Positions 1 to 9,683 of a stretch of DNA of 64,000 nucleotides are shown here, piece by piece; the first letter of the stretch is position 1; every line of letters begins with the position of its first letter. Source of the stretch: Henricia sp. BOLD:AAB3569 (lineage: Eukaryota; Echinodermata; Asteroidea; Spinulosida; Echinasteridae). A program made the position numbers and the translations under genes. Under the pieces are notes generated by a model, which saw only the letters and a list, made by a program, of their open reading frames with translations, did not search any database and was not told the origin of the DNA. The stretch is taken from NCBI GenBank assembly GCA_037783545.1, contig JBBELK010000691.1, forward strand, positions 15,001 through 79,000, written 5' to 3'.

Positions 1-2173
1 TATGTACAAAATTTAACATCGCAAACTTAACGTAGACAATTTATCGTCGAAAATTTAATGTACGAAATTTAACATCGCGAACGTAGACAATTAAACGTAG
101 GAAATTTAACGTCGAAAATTGACCTTTATATTTTAATGTAGATGTTTTTAAATTGATTCAAATTTGACGTAGACAATTTAATGTACAAAATTTAACATCG
201 CTAACGTAAACAATTAAACGTCGAAAATTTAATGTAACAAATTTAACGTCACAAATTGACCTTCATATTTTAATGTATTCAAATTTGACGTAGACAATTT
301 ATCGTCGCAAATTGACCTTTATATTTTAATGTAGATAATGTTTTTAAATTGATTCAAATTTGACGTAGACAATTTATCATTTAACGTAGAAAATTTAATG
401 TACGAAATTTAACATCGTCAACAATTAAACGTCAAAAATTTTATGTACGAAATTTAACATCACGAACTTAACGTAAACAATTGAACGTAGATAATGTAGA
501 TAATGTTTTTATATTTAATTCAAATTTAACATAGAAAATTTATCGTCGGAAATTTTACGTCGCAAATTAACCTTGAAATTTTAATGTAGATAATGTTTTT
601 AAATTTATTCAAATTTACATTTAACGTCGAAAATTTTACGTATAAAAATTAGCTTCAACATTTATTTACATTGATTCCAATTAACTTTGAACATTTGACG
701 TCGCAAATTTAACGTAGAAAATTGACGTTCAAAATTGATTTACATTGATTCAAATTAACGTCGGAAATTTTTCGTCGACAAATTTACGTCTAACACTTAA
801 CATACACAATTAACGTTTAAAATTGATTGCAAATTATTCAAATTAACTAAGAAAATTTAACGTCCAAAAATTAATTTTAATATGGATTTAAATTTATTCA
901 AATTAACATCTACAATTTAACATCGACAATTGACCTGTATATAATGTTTATTCCAATTTAACGTAGACAATTTATCGTCGAAAATTTTACGTCGCAAATT
1001 GACCTTTATATTTTAATGTAGATAATGTTTTTATATTTATTCAAATTTAACGTAGAAAATTTAACGTCGGCAATTTAACAGAGACAATTAAACGTAGGAA
1101 ATTTTACGTCCGAAAATTTAAGTAGAAATTTGACATTTATCGTCGAAAATTTAACGTCACGCATTTAACGTAGAAAATTTAATGTACACAATTTCATGTC
1201 GGAAATTTAACATCGCGAACGTAAACAATTAAACGTACAAAATTTATCGTCAAAAATTTAATGTACAAAATTTTATGTAACAAATTTAACGTCGAAAATT
1301 TAACATCGCAAATTCAACGTAGAAAATTTAACGTCGCAAATTGACCTTTATATTTTAATGTAGATAATGTTTTCAAATTTATCGTCGAAAATTTAATGTA
1401 CAAAATTTAACATCGCGAACTTAACGTAGACAATTAAATGTACACAATTTTATGTAACAAATTTAACGTAGAAAATTTAACGTCGCAAATTGACCTTTAT
1501 ATTTTAATGTAGATAATGTTTTCAAATTTGACGTAGACAATTTATCGTCGACAATTTAATGTACAAAATTTAACATCGGAAATTTAACGTCGCAAAATTT
1601 AACGTAGACAATTAAACGTAGGAAATTTGACGTAGAAAATTTATCGTCGCAAATTTACGTTTATATTTTAATGTAGATAATGTTTCTAAATTTATTCAAA
1701 TTTAACGTAGAAAATTTGACGTAGACAATTTATCGTCGAAAATTTAACGTCGGAACTTTAACATCGCGAACTTAACGTAGACAATTCAACGTAGGAAATT
1801 TGACGTAGACAATTTATCGTCAAACATTTAACGTCGCAAATTGACCTTGATATTGTAATGTACCTAATGTTTCTAAATTTATTCAAATTTAACGTAGAAA
1901 ATTTAACGTTGAACATTTAACGTCGAAAATTTTACGTATAAAAATTAGCTTTAACATTTATTTACATTTATTCCAATTAACTTTGAACATTTGACGTCGC
2001 AAATTTAACGTCAACAATTTGACGTTTAAAATTTATTTACATTTATTCAAATTAACGTCGGAAATTTAACGTCTAACACTTAACGTCGACAATTTAACGT
2101 ACACAATTAACGTTTAAAATTGATTGCAAATTATTCAAATTAACTAAGAAAATTTAACGTCCAAAAATTAAAT
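1..2173. repeat. AT-rich degenerate minisatellite, period about 15 bp
   Basis: Units such as AAATTTAACGTCGAA and ACAATTTAACGTAGA follow each other with small changes throughout. Almost every unit keeps an ACGT core in an otherwise AT-rich background. A longer block (TTGACCTTTATATTTTAATG followed by TAGATAATGTTTTTAAATT) recurs near 120, 303, 565, 992, 1340, 1495, 1655 and 1840. In places this gives a higher-order period of about 160-180 bp. No gene is visible in this stretch. Confidence 0.93.
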
Positions 2174-2546
2174 TTTTAATAGCAATTAGATTCAATTTAG
2201 TTTTACTTACTTTAATTTCAGTTAATTTATATTAAGGTACGTACAATTTAATTGCCTTTTTTCCCTCGGTCTTCTCCGTCGTTCTTGGTTGCTTTTCTTT
2301 GTTGCATTTCTCCATCGATTTCTTCGGTCATCTTTCTCCATCACAATTGGCACGTCAGTTTCCGATGAGGACAGCTACAGAAATATCAAATACAAACAAT
2401 GTGACTCAACATAAATTAAAGTTATGTTCATGTATACAAATTAAACTTAGCAAATTTCAGTTAAAAATAACTGACTAGACAAACAATCAAAATTATCTGC
2501 TAATAAACAAATATAAAGAAAAGCATCAAAATAAATGAACACGCAC

Positions 2547-2640
2547 CACATGCAGTTTTTGCAGTCTCCATCATCCGAAAAATAGCACTCGGACAGCATG
2601 TACAAATGTGCGCATCAAAATCTCATGTCATTGAGATCAT
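2547..2640 (-). other. Exon-like module with minus-strand splice signals
   Basis: On the minus strand a T-rich tract ending TCTGTGTAG precedes the module, which ends at a GTGCGT donor-like site. The acceptor side is conserved in copy B (module end near 4260, preceded by CCGTGTAG). The donor side is lost there because the flanking sequence differs. All three frames have at least one stop, so it would be non-coding or terminal. Splicing is inferred only from motifs. Confidence 0.3.
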
Positions 2641-2899
2641 CTACACAGATATAAAAAACACAGTTAGTGAAACATAATCAAAATTACAGTCATTGTTCAT
2701 GAAACATAACAATCGTGAATATATACACCGATAAACAAATAACTTATCTTTATAGCAAAGTACAATATTTACTGCACGACAGACTATGCCAGAGCGTCGG
2801 CAAAAAAATTCACAAAGTTAGTCCATTAAAGCAAGATTCCAATCTTGAAACATGAAAATAAACACATTAATTACAAAAATACTACATTTATTATCTTAC

Positions 2900-2973
2900 C
2901 GAGGGAGCCAAAGCTACAAACGATAGAGTATGACAGGCTCTGCCGGCAGGTCAAAATAGGTTGTTGAAGACAT
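2900..2973 (-). other. Exon-like module (74 nt) with strong minus-strand splice signals
   Basis: Read on the minus strand, an ATCTGCAG acceptor is followed by 74 nt and then a consensus donor, CTCG/GTAAGAT. One frame stays open and gives a short cysteine- and serine-containing peptide (it includes TCRQSLSYSIVCSFGSL). The second copy at 4526-4599 keeps the length, both splice motifs and the open frame. I do not recognise the peptide. The module may be a real small exon or a relic of one. Confidence 0.35.
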
Positions 2974-3282
2974 CTGCAGATAAACCAAACAAGTTAGTTC
3001 ATTGCAAAACAAACAATTTCTCATCTGCAGGAAAAACTAACAATAACAGAGTTAGTCTCACAAAACAATTCAAAATTACAATCATGAATCATAAAACAAA
3101 CAACTAAACAAATTAACAACTTATCTTCGTGGCAAATTACACAAAATACTGCACGACAAATTATGCAAACGACTTGTTACACGTGCATCACCATCCACAT
3201 TTGTTAACAACATCTGCAAAAAAACAAAACAATACAGTTAGTGATTTGCAAAACAACATAACAATCATAACAATCATAGAAA

Positions 3283-3960
3283 AATTGACGTAGACAATTT
3301 ATCGTCAAACATTTAACGTCGACAATTTTACGTCGCAAATTGACCTTGATATTTTAATGTAGATAATGTTTTTAAATTTATTCAAATTTAACGTTTAACG
3401 TCGAAAATTTTACGTATACAAATTAGCTTTTACATTTATTCCAATTAACTTTGAACATTTGACGTCGCAAATTTAACGTACACAATTTAACGTCAACAAT
3501 TTAACGTAGAAAATTGAAGTTTACAATTTATTTACATTCATTCAAATTAACGTCGGAAATTTTTCGTCGACAAATTTACGTGGAAAATTTAACGTCTAAC
3601 ACTTAACGTTGACAATTTAACGTCGCAAACTTAACGTACACAATTAACGTTTAAAATTGATTGCAAATTATTCAAATTAACTAAGAAAATTTAACGTCAA
3701 AAAATTAAGTTTAATATGGATTTAAATTTATTCAAATTAACGTCTACAATTTAACGTCGACAATTTACGTTTAAATTTTATTTAAATTGATTCAAATTAA
3801 CTTCGAAGATTTTACGTCGAACATTTAACGGAGAAAATTTAGCTTAGAAATTTAACTTTAAATTTGGTACATTTATTGCAAATTAAACTTGCATTTCAAA
3901 CATTTCAGTTAAATTCACATTAAACTGGATTTATTTACGGTCATTTAAATTGATTGAAAT
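3283..3960. repeat. AT-rich TTAACGT minisatellite, second block
   Basis: This block uses the same unit family as 1-2173 (AATTTAACGTCGAC, ATTGACCTTGATATTTTAATG) and follows directly after duplication copy A. It grades into unrelated AT-rich sequence before copy B begins at about 4030. Confidence 0.9.
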
Positions 3961-4029
3961 TAAAGTGCAAACAATTTGTCGCCGTTCTCCGTCGCAATTA
4001 TTTCATCGCACGTCAATTGCCCGAAAATG

Positions 4030-4910
4030 TTTAATAGCAATTATTTTCAATTTAGTTTTACTTACTTACATTTCAGTTAATTTATATAAAGGTACGTACA
4101 ATTTAATTGCCTTTTTTCCTCTGTCTTCTCCGTCGTTCTTGGTTGCTTTTCTTCGTTGCCTATCCAATGCTTTTCTTTTTGCAGTCTCCATCATCCGAAA
4201 AATAGCACTCAGACAGCATGTACAAATGTGCGCATCAAAATCTCATGTCATTGAGATCATCTACACGGATATAAAAAACACAGTTAGTCAAACATAAACT
4301 AAATCAAAATTACAGTCATTGTTCATGAAACATAACAATCGTGAATATAAACACCGATAAACAAATAACTTATCTTTATAGCAAAGTACAATATTTACTG
4401 CACGACAGACTATGCCAGAGCGTCGGCAAAAAAATACACACAGTTAGTCCATTAAAGCAAGATTCCAATCTTGAAACATGAAAATAAACACATTAATTAC
4501 AAAAATACTACATTTATTATCTTACCGAGGGAGCCAAAGCTACAAACGATAGAGTATGACAGGCTCTGCCGGCAGGTCATAATAGGTTGTTCAAGACATC
4601 TGCAGATAAACCAAACAAGAAAGTTAGTTCATTGCAAAACAAACAATTTCTCATCTGCAGGAAAAACTAACAATAACAGAGTTAGCCTCACAAAACAATT
4701 CAAAATTACAATCATGAATCATAAAACAAACAACAAAACAAATAAACAAATTAACAACTTATCTTCATGGCAAATTACACAAAATACTGCACGACAAATT
4801 ATGCAAACGACTTGTTACACGTGCATCACCATCCACATTTGTTAACAACATCTGCAAAAAAACAAAACAATACAGTTAGTGATTTGCAAAACAACACAAC
4901 ATAACAATCA
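4030..4910. repeat. Segmental duplication, copy B (internally shortened)
   Basis: This is nearly the same sequence as 2175-3270, but it lacks about 230 bp corresponding to roughly 2300-2550. The shared sequence resumes at GCAGTCTCCATCATCCG in both copies. Copy B keeps the exon-like modules ending at 4260, 4599 and 4851. Open frames of 115 and 124 codons on the plus strand lie here. They are not conserved in copy A, where indels shift them, so I regard them as chance frames. Confidence 0.9.
4526..4599 (-). other. Exon-like module, second copy of 2900-2973
   Basis: On the minus strand this has an ATCTGCAG acceptor, a 74-nt body and a GTAAGAT donor, as in 2900-2973. Two base changes relative to the first copy leave the same frame open. 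It could be a tandem alternative exon or a passive passenger of the 1.1 kb duplication. Confidence 0.35.
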
Positions 4911-4963
4911 TGAATCACATGAAACAAACAAACATTTATATAAAATACAAGCACAAAATAAAT

Positions 4964-5158
4964 TTACATTTGTGAAAAAAATACATAAATAACAACAATC
5001 ATGAGCGCATCACCATCCCAGGTTGTTAACGACATTGGTAACTTATCTTCGTGGCCAGGTAAAAAAAATAAAGACGATAAACGACGCAAGTAACTCGTAA
5101 TAGGCACATCACGCTCAGCCCACCCACCTAAGCCAATAACAAATGCAGCCTGTGACAC
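4964..5158 (-). other. Unassigned 64-codon minus-strand ORF, possible exon relic
   Basis: The frame begins MSQAAFVIGLGG and includes PGHEDKLPMSLTTWDGDA. Its middle part is related at DNA level to the exon-like modules ending at 3213 and 4851: both carry GTTAACAA followed by GGATGGTGATGC, and CCACGAAGATAAGTT. Here the two motifs lie side by side without the intron-like spacer. I do not recognise a protein family. The ORF runs into AT-rich sequence and ends without a clear donor. A chance ORF is as likely as a coding exon. Confidence 0.2.
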
Positions 5159-5498
5159 ATGCGCACATAGACTTTTTTCAAGTCTGCGTAGTTTCTGATT
5201 CTCAATTTATCATCGTAAGTGCGTGTGACTAGCGCCAACTGTGACTTGTGCTACGTATACAGTATGCACGGCAAAAGTACATGTACAAGGCAGGCGTACG
5301 TAATGTACATTCGCACGTGTACACAAGCGGCATTTCGGGGAAACGCGGTTAACGTCAAAATTATTTATTTCCAACCGTGAAATTCTTCTACTTCCCGCGG
5401 GACTGGAGTGAAATTAATATATGAACATGTCAACTTTCACCAATCCGACTTAAAAGAGGTAAAACACACAGGAATTGAACAAATGTTCTAGGTTGATG
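5159..5498. other. Unassigned non-coding stretch
   Basis: This is mixed-composition sequence with several RNYCATGTACR-like words but no ORF, RNA gene or repeat that I can support. It contains a plain GCATTTCGGGGAAACGCGG segment of unknown meaning near 5329. Confidence 0.5.
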
Positions 5499-5630
5499 TG
5501 TCCGAGATAAGCAAAATTCCGACTTACGCGATCAGACTTAAGCAAAAAGTGGCATACAAAAATCAAACGTTCCAAGCGATTTTGTCCGAGATAAGTGAAA
5601 ATCCGACATAAACGAATCCGACTTAAGCAA
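5499..5630. mobile_element. Possible DNA-transposon terminus with two 48-bp direct subrepeats
   Basis: Two related 47-48 bp units lie at 5499-5545 and 5583-5630. Both start TGTCCGAGATAAG and end GACTTAAGCAA. Arrays of CCGACTTAAGC / TCCGAGATAAG words next to a GGTTTACT end recall the termini of pogo-type Tc1/mariner elements, as I remember them. No matching opposite terminus or transposase was found, so only one end or a solo fragment would be present. Confidence 0.3.
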
Positions 5631-5643
5631 GGTTTACTTTATT

Positions 5644-5975
5644 TCATAATAATAATAAAGGTTTATTTAACACACGGTCTACATATAGAATATCGCAAAG
5701 CGCGATACATCATTGAAAAACAAATAAACATGATAATACTTACGAAATTACACAGTCATTTAAAACATTTAAAAGTTAGTTAAAATATTCATTAAGATTA
5801 AACTAATATAATATTATTAATAATAATAATAATAGTTCATTTAACACACGCTCTACATATAAAATATCGCACAGCGCGATACGGCATTGAAAAACAAATA
5901 AACATGATAGTAATTACGAAATTATACGGCCATTTAAAACATTTAAAATATTCATTAAAAATAAATATTCATTAA
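5644..5975. repeat. Tandem duplication of about 175 bp
   Basis: Copies at about 5651-5806 and 5826-5975 share an AATAATAAT run, TTTAACACACG, CTCTACATATA (GTCTACATATA in copy 1), GCGCGATAC and ATTGAAAAACAAATAAACAT, with scattered substitutions. Neither copy has a supported ORF. Confidence 0.88.
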
Positions 5976-6039
5976 AAAAAATGTAAACAAATGTCCGTCG
6001 GTTTTGACGGGAACAACGAATGCAGTGAAAAATCATAAG

Positions 6040-6490
6040 ACTCCCCGAATTTGAACCACAGATATTGTGCTTAACTATGAATGCCGACCGGTAGTTTCCA
6101 ATCAAAATATCGCAGTAAGTCTACACTTATCGGTATTGGCTTTTGCAGGTTCTTAACATGTGCGCGGACGGCCACTAACTGGATAAATCCCCCACTTAAC
6201 TACTAATGTACGGCTGTAGACTTCAATTGCACCAAAATGCATCTGTGTGCTGATGTGCGGATCTGTGTGCTGATGGGCCCCTCAGCACACAGATCCGCCA
6301 AAAGAAGTTTACAAAGGACTGTTTATTAAGACATAGATGTATCCTAGAATGGACGCCACTGTTGCACGCGATATAGCCAACACCGATAAGTAAAGACCTA
6401 CGACAACACCTTGTTTAAAGACTACCGGTAGATTTCACAGCTCAAATGATAGAGCATCTGCCCATTAAACACAAAGTCTATGATTCTAAT
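6040..6490. mobile_element. Inverted pair of tRNA-like arms around a central hairpin
   Basis: The arms are inverted copies. Positions 6115-6141 and 6375-6401 match over 27 bp with four mismatches (core ACTTATCGGT, TTGGCT). Further out both arms carry ACTACCGGT. Still further out, the minus-strand left arm has GTGGTTCAAATTC. The plus-strand right arm has AGCTCAAATGATAGAGCA and GATTCTAATCC. These resemble tRNA A- and B-box words. The structure looks like two SINE-like or tRNA-like units placed head to head, or a MITE that captured a tRNA-like end. It is too decayed for a functional tRNA. Confidence 0.5.
6257..6298. repeat. Perfect 17-bp stem hairpin
   Basis: GCGGATCTGTGTGCTGA at 6257-6273 is the exact reverse complement of 6282-6298, with an 8-base spacer, TGGGCCCC. 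The left arm is also part of a 20-bp direct duplication (ATCTGTGTGCTGATG at 6241 and 6261). Confidence 0.95.
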
Positions 6491-6497
6491 CCGGGAG

Positions 6498-6620
6498 GAA
6501 CCAATTGGAGCCGACGCTTGGAGCCGAGAGCCGATGCTTGGAGCCGACGCTTGGAGTTTGGAGCCAATGCAGCCGACTCTGGGAGCTTTGAACCGAATTT
6601 TTTAGCCGACGCGTTAAGCC
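6498..6620. repeat. Short degenerate GGAGCCGACGCTT tandem repeat
   Basis: Four or five imperfect units of TTGGAGCCGACGC follow one another at about 6498-6560. More diverged AGCCGACGCG words continue to about 6620. The 69-codon plus-strand frame across it is a product of this low-complexity sequence. Confidence 0.7.
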
Positions 6621-6661
6621 GCCGATTAGTTTCTCGTTTAGGGGCCCGAGTTTAAAAAAAC

Positions 6662-6807
6662 CAAGTACTCATCTTTCTAAATGTGCTAAATCCACCGTCA
6701 CAACTGCAATCTGCTCGTCTCCATCAGGCGATGATGTAGTCATGACGTACCAGTACGACAGACTCCACAAACTTCAAAATTTGCACCTCGCCATCCAATG
6801 AGAATAT
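6662..6807 (-). other. Exon-like cassette 1 (diverged, no donor seen)
   Basis: This is the most diverged copy. The acceptor side survives (minus strand TTATTGTAG before ATATTCTC). The frame that starts directly after AG reads through a segment with SLDGEVQILKFVESV before a TGA. No GTCAGT donor is visible at the other end. Confidence 0.4.
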
Positions 6808-7009
6808 CTACAATAAAATAACACAAACAAATTGACAGTAATAGTTCCTGCAAAACAAAAACCAATAACCAAACCAAACACACAAAAACATAACCTTAAA
6901 TGAGCCATCTATCGAGCTTTGTGCTCAAATGAGCCAGTGTTTTTTTGTAACCCGTTAGCATATATATTTAATAGGGCTACTAGAGAGGAATGTTTTCCAT
7001 TTTTTTAGA

Positions 7010-7465
7010 AAATTGCTAACATCGTACCCATTCATAAGTCTGGTAAAAAACATAATGTTGCCAACTATAGGCCCATTTCTCTTCTTCCCGGGTATCAAAG
7101 GTCTTTGAGAAAATCCTGTGTGAAGAGACCATGTGTCACGTCCAAACCGCTATCGCCGAGCAGCAGCATGGTTTCATCCCCGGTAGAGATTGCTCCTCTA
7201 ACCTGACCTTATTGTTGCAAGATGCTTACCATGCTGTTGAACGGAGAGAGCAGTTAGATGTTATTTGCACTGATTTCTCAAAGACCTTTGATCGAGTCAA
7301 CCATAATTTTCTTATGTATAAACTCTCGTCCTATAATATTTATCATGATGTTCTCCATTTGATAATCAATTATCTCACTGGTAGAAAACAGAGTTATTGT
7401 TGACGGTCACTGTTCCAATTGAAATGTAGTGCCCTCTGGTGTTCCCTAAGGCTCAATTTTTGCTG
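7010..7465 (+). pseudogene. Non-LTR retrotransposon reverse transcriptase fragment, degraded
   Basis: The translation shows typical RT landmarks of LINE-type elements of the Jockey/CR1/Rex kind. ANIVPIHKSGKK then NYRPISLL come first, at about 7016-7087. After one frameshift near 7090 come HGFIPGRDCSSNL and DFSKTFDRVNH, then NYLTGRKQ at about 7350-7390. A stop follows, and then a damaged equivalent of SGVPQGS in which the glutamine codon has become a stop. The YADD catalytic box, the endonuclease and the 3' part are absent. The longest frame (7131-7403, 90 codons) is only the middle of the domain. It lies on the plus strand, opposite to the surrounding cassettes, and is a dead insertion. Confidence 0.85.
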
Positions 7466-7513
7466 TTGGATATGGTTAAAAAATACAAATACATTACAAA
7501 GACAAATACTGAC

Positions 7514-7659
7514 CTGCCTGACTAATTAAGAAAGGCAGCGTGCACAGAATCCTGAATGCAATCTGTTAGTCTCCATCGGGCGATGATGTAGTCATAAAGT
7601 ACCAGCGAGACAGACTCCACAAACTTGATAATTGGCACCTCACCATCCAATGACAATAT
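7514..7659 (-). other. Exon-like cassette 2 (long type)
   Basis: It is 146 nt long, with minus-strand TTTTTCTGTAG acceptor and CAG/GTCAGTA donor. The frame after AG begins ILSLDGEVPIIKFVESVSLV. A CGA replaces the TGA seen in most copies, so the frame continues to a TAG a few bases before the donor. Confidence 0.45.
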
Positions 7660-7726
7660 CTACAGAAAAAGCAAACAAACAAAAACTAAGTCAGTTATTT
7701 CGACAAGAAAAATCAAGTGGACAGTA

Positions 7727-7920
7727 ATATTTATTTGTTTATTCACCACATCCAACAGCGGAGGGACCGCCAATTACAGGAATGGGAGCAAGTGCGGTTG
7801 AGTGCCTTGCTCAAGGGCACAGGTGCCACAACCCGTCACGGCCCGGAATCGAACCCACATTCTAGTACTAGCACAGGAACTTCAGTTCGACGCACTAGAC
7901 CGCTCGGCCATAACACCCCC
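7727..7920 (-). mobile_element. tRNA-derived SINE, copy 1
   Basis: The minus strand carries an A box within TGGCCGAGCGGTCTAGTGCG and a B box, GGTTCGATTCC. Their spacing fits a class II (Leu/Ser-type) tRNA with a long variable arm. A body with CCCTTGAGCAAGGCACTC follows, and a short ATAAACAAATAAATATT tail. That body motif resembles central domains of several deuterostome SINEs, from memory. It is an RNA polymerase III-type retroelement and not a tRNA gene. It directly abuts a MITE at 7925. Confidence 0.85.
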
Positions 7921-7924
7921 ATAT

Positions 7925-8094
7925 ACCGAGCAACAGAAGAAATAGGATTAAAAAATGCGGTCAATCTGAAAGCGACTATTTTCAGCACACAGAAGCTTTA
8001 TACAGATAAGCAACATCTCGATGTTAACTTAATTACAAAAGACATTTTCTACTTTGGATTAAACTGAAAATTTGCGTTAATTTAGTTGCTCGGT
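7925..8094. mobile_element. MITE-like element, copy 1 (170 bp)
   Basis: The ends are inverted: ACCGAGCAAC on the left and GTTGCTCGGT on the right. They are flanked by TAT/TAT, which is compatible with TA-type target duplication. The interior shares CAGAAGCTTTATACAG and GATGTTAACTTAATTAC with three other copies in this array. It has no coding capacity. Confidence 0.8.
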
Positions 8095-8177
8095 ATAGTT
8101 CATGCAAAACAAAAACAAGCAAAAAATAAAAATTTAAAAATTAATTACATGACTAAATTACAAGGAAAAATACTGAC

Positions 8178-8320
8178 CTGCCTGACTACCGAAGACAGGC
8201 ATAGTGCACGGAATCCGGAATGCTCTGCTAGTGTCCATCAGGCGATGATGTAGTTCTAAAGTACTAGCGAGACAGACTTCACAAACTTGATAATTGGCAC
8301 CTCGCCATATGATGACGATA
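8178..8320 (-). other. Exon-like cassette 3 (short type, acceptor lost)
   Basis: The donor CAG/GTCAGTA is kept on the minus strand. At the other end CATATGATGACGATAAC replaces the usual acceptor, so no AG follows the T-rich tract at the expected place. Confidence 0.4.
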
Positions 8321-8471
8321 ACAAAAAAACAAAGAGAAACTTAGAGTCAGTCATTTCAACAGGAAATTCAAGTTGACAGTAATGGTTCCTACCAAAAAAT
8401 TAAACAAACAAAAAAAACCTAAACAAAACACACTAACCCAGCAGGAATAAATTACAAAGACAAATACTGAC

Positions 8472-8617
8472 CTGCCTGACTAATGAAAAAAGGCAGCATG
8501 CACGGAATCCTTAATGCAATCTGCTAGTCTCCATCAGGCGATGATGTAGTCATAATGTACCAGCGAGACAGACTCCACAAACTTGATAATTGGCACCTCA
8601 CCATCCAATTACAATAT
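8472..8617 (-). other. Exon-like cassette 4 (long type)
   Basis: It is 146 nt long, with a CCGTAG acceptor after a T-rich tract and a CAG/GTCAGTA donor on the minus strand. The frame after AG ends at a TGA shared with most copies. Confidence 0.45.
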
Positions 8618-8675
8618 CTACGGAAAAAGAAAACAAACAAAAACTAAGTCAGTCATTTCGACAAGAAAATCAAGT

Positions 8676-8843
8676 GGAGCAACAAAAGCAATAAGATTGA
8701 ACAATGCAGTCAATCTGAGAGTAGGAATTTTTAGCACACAGAAGCTTTATACAGCCATGCAAAATATAGATGTTAACTTAATTACAAAAGACATTTTCTA
8801 GTTCGGATTAAACTGAAAATTTGCGTTACTTTAATTGCTCGGT
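8676..8843. mobile_element. MITE-like element, copy 2 (left end damaged)
   Basis: The right end, TTGCTCGGT, is intact. The left inverted repeat is shortened to GAGCAAC. The interior matches the other copies (CACAGAAGCTTTATACAG). Confidence 0.75.
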
Positions 8844-8919
8844 ATAGTTTATGCAAAACAAAAACAAACAAACAAAAATGACAACATTACATGACTAAAT
8901 TAAAAAGACAAATACTGAC

Positions 8920-9062
8920 CTGCCTGACTAATGCAGACACGCATAGTGCACAGAATCCTGAATGCTCTGCTAGTGTCTATCAGGCGATGATGTAGTCATA
9001 AAGTACCAGCGAGACAGACTTCACAAACTTGATAATTGGCACCTCGCCATATGATGACAATA
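8920..9062 (-). other. Exon-like cassette 5 (short type, acceptor lost)
   Basis: The donor is intact on the minus strand. The acceptor side reads TTTTTTATTGTCATCATATG, with no AG at the junction, like cassette 3. The 94-codon minus-strand frame at 8996-9280 spans this cassette, the spacer and part of cassette 6. It is a run-through of intron-like sequence and not a separate gene. Confidence 0.4.
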
Positions 9063-9217
9063 AAAAAGAAAAAAACAAAAAGAAACTTATAGTCAGTCAT
9101 TTCAACAGGAAAATCAAGTTGACAGTCATGGTTCCTACCAAAAAATAACACAAAACTAAAAAACCCCAATAAACACCCTAACCCCAGCAGCAATAAATTA
9201 CAAAGACAAATACTGAC

Positions 9218-9363
9218 CTGCCTGACTAATGAATGAAGGCAGTGTGCACGGAATCCTGACTGCAATCTGCTAGTCTCCATCAGGCGATGATGTAGTCATA
9301 AAGTACCAGCGAGACAGACACCACAAACTTGATAATTGGCACCTCACCATCCAATGACAATAT
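9218..9363 (-). other. Exon-like cassette 6 (long type)
   Basis: It is 146 nt long, with intact TTTCTGTAG acceptor and CAG/GTCAGTA donor on the minus strand. The frame after AG matches cassettes 2 and 4 up to a TGA following DYIIA. Confidence 0.45.
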
Positions 9364-9433
9364 CTACAGAAAAAGAAAACAAACTAAAACTAAGTCAGTC
9401 ATTTCGACAAGAAAATCAAGTTGGAAGTAATAT

Positions 9434-9603
9434 ACCAAGCAACAAAAGCAACATGATTGAACAATGCAGTCAATCTGAGAGTGGGAATTTTTAGCACACA
9501 GAAGCTTTATACAGTCATGCAAAATCTCGATGTTAACTTAATTACAAAAGACGTTTTCTAGTTTGGATTAAACTGACAAAAAGAGTTACTTTAGTTGCTC
9601 AGT
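9434..9603. mobile_element. MITE-like element, copy 3
   Basis: The termini are ACCAAGCAAC and GTTGCTCAGT, each one base off copy 1. TAT flanks both sides. The interior is the same as copies 1, 2 and 4. Confidence 0.78.
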
Positions 9604-9683
9604 ATAGTTTATGCAAAACAAAAATAAACAACGCAAATAAACATAACCCCCAGCAGGAATAAATTACATAGACAAATACTGAC

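Larger units (their letters stand above)
2175..3270. repeat. Segmental duplication, copy A (full length)
   Basis: This segment sits inside the AT-rich minisatellite and is not itself made of it. It starts with TTTAATAGCAATTA and shares long near-identical stretches with 4030-4910. The interval at about 2300-2550 is absent from the other copy. It contains exon-like modules on the minus strand (2547-2640, 2900-2973, and one ending at 3213). It also contains a small palindrome, CAAGATTCCAATCTTG, near 2831. The plus-strand open frames are short and unconserved, so I call no protein. Confidence 0.9.

Noticed and set aside
3950-4845. 115- and 124-codon plus-strand frames
   Set aside because: They are not preserved in the duplicated copy at 2175-3270, where indels and stops break them.
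7727-7920. Functional tRNA gene on the minus strand
   Set aside because: A and B boxes are present, but the cloverleaf arms are poor, a SINE body and tail follow, and a second copy has the same structure.
8996-9280. 94-codon minus-strand frame with a hydrophobic stretch
   Set aside because: It runs through the intron-like spacer between two cassettes. The hydrophobic residues come from the T-rich acceptor tract.
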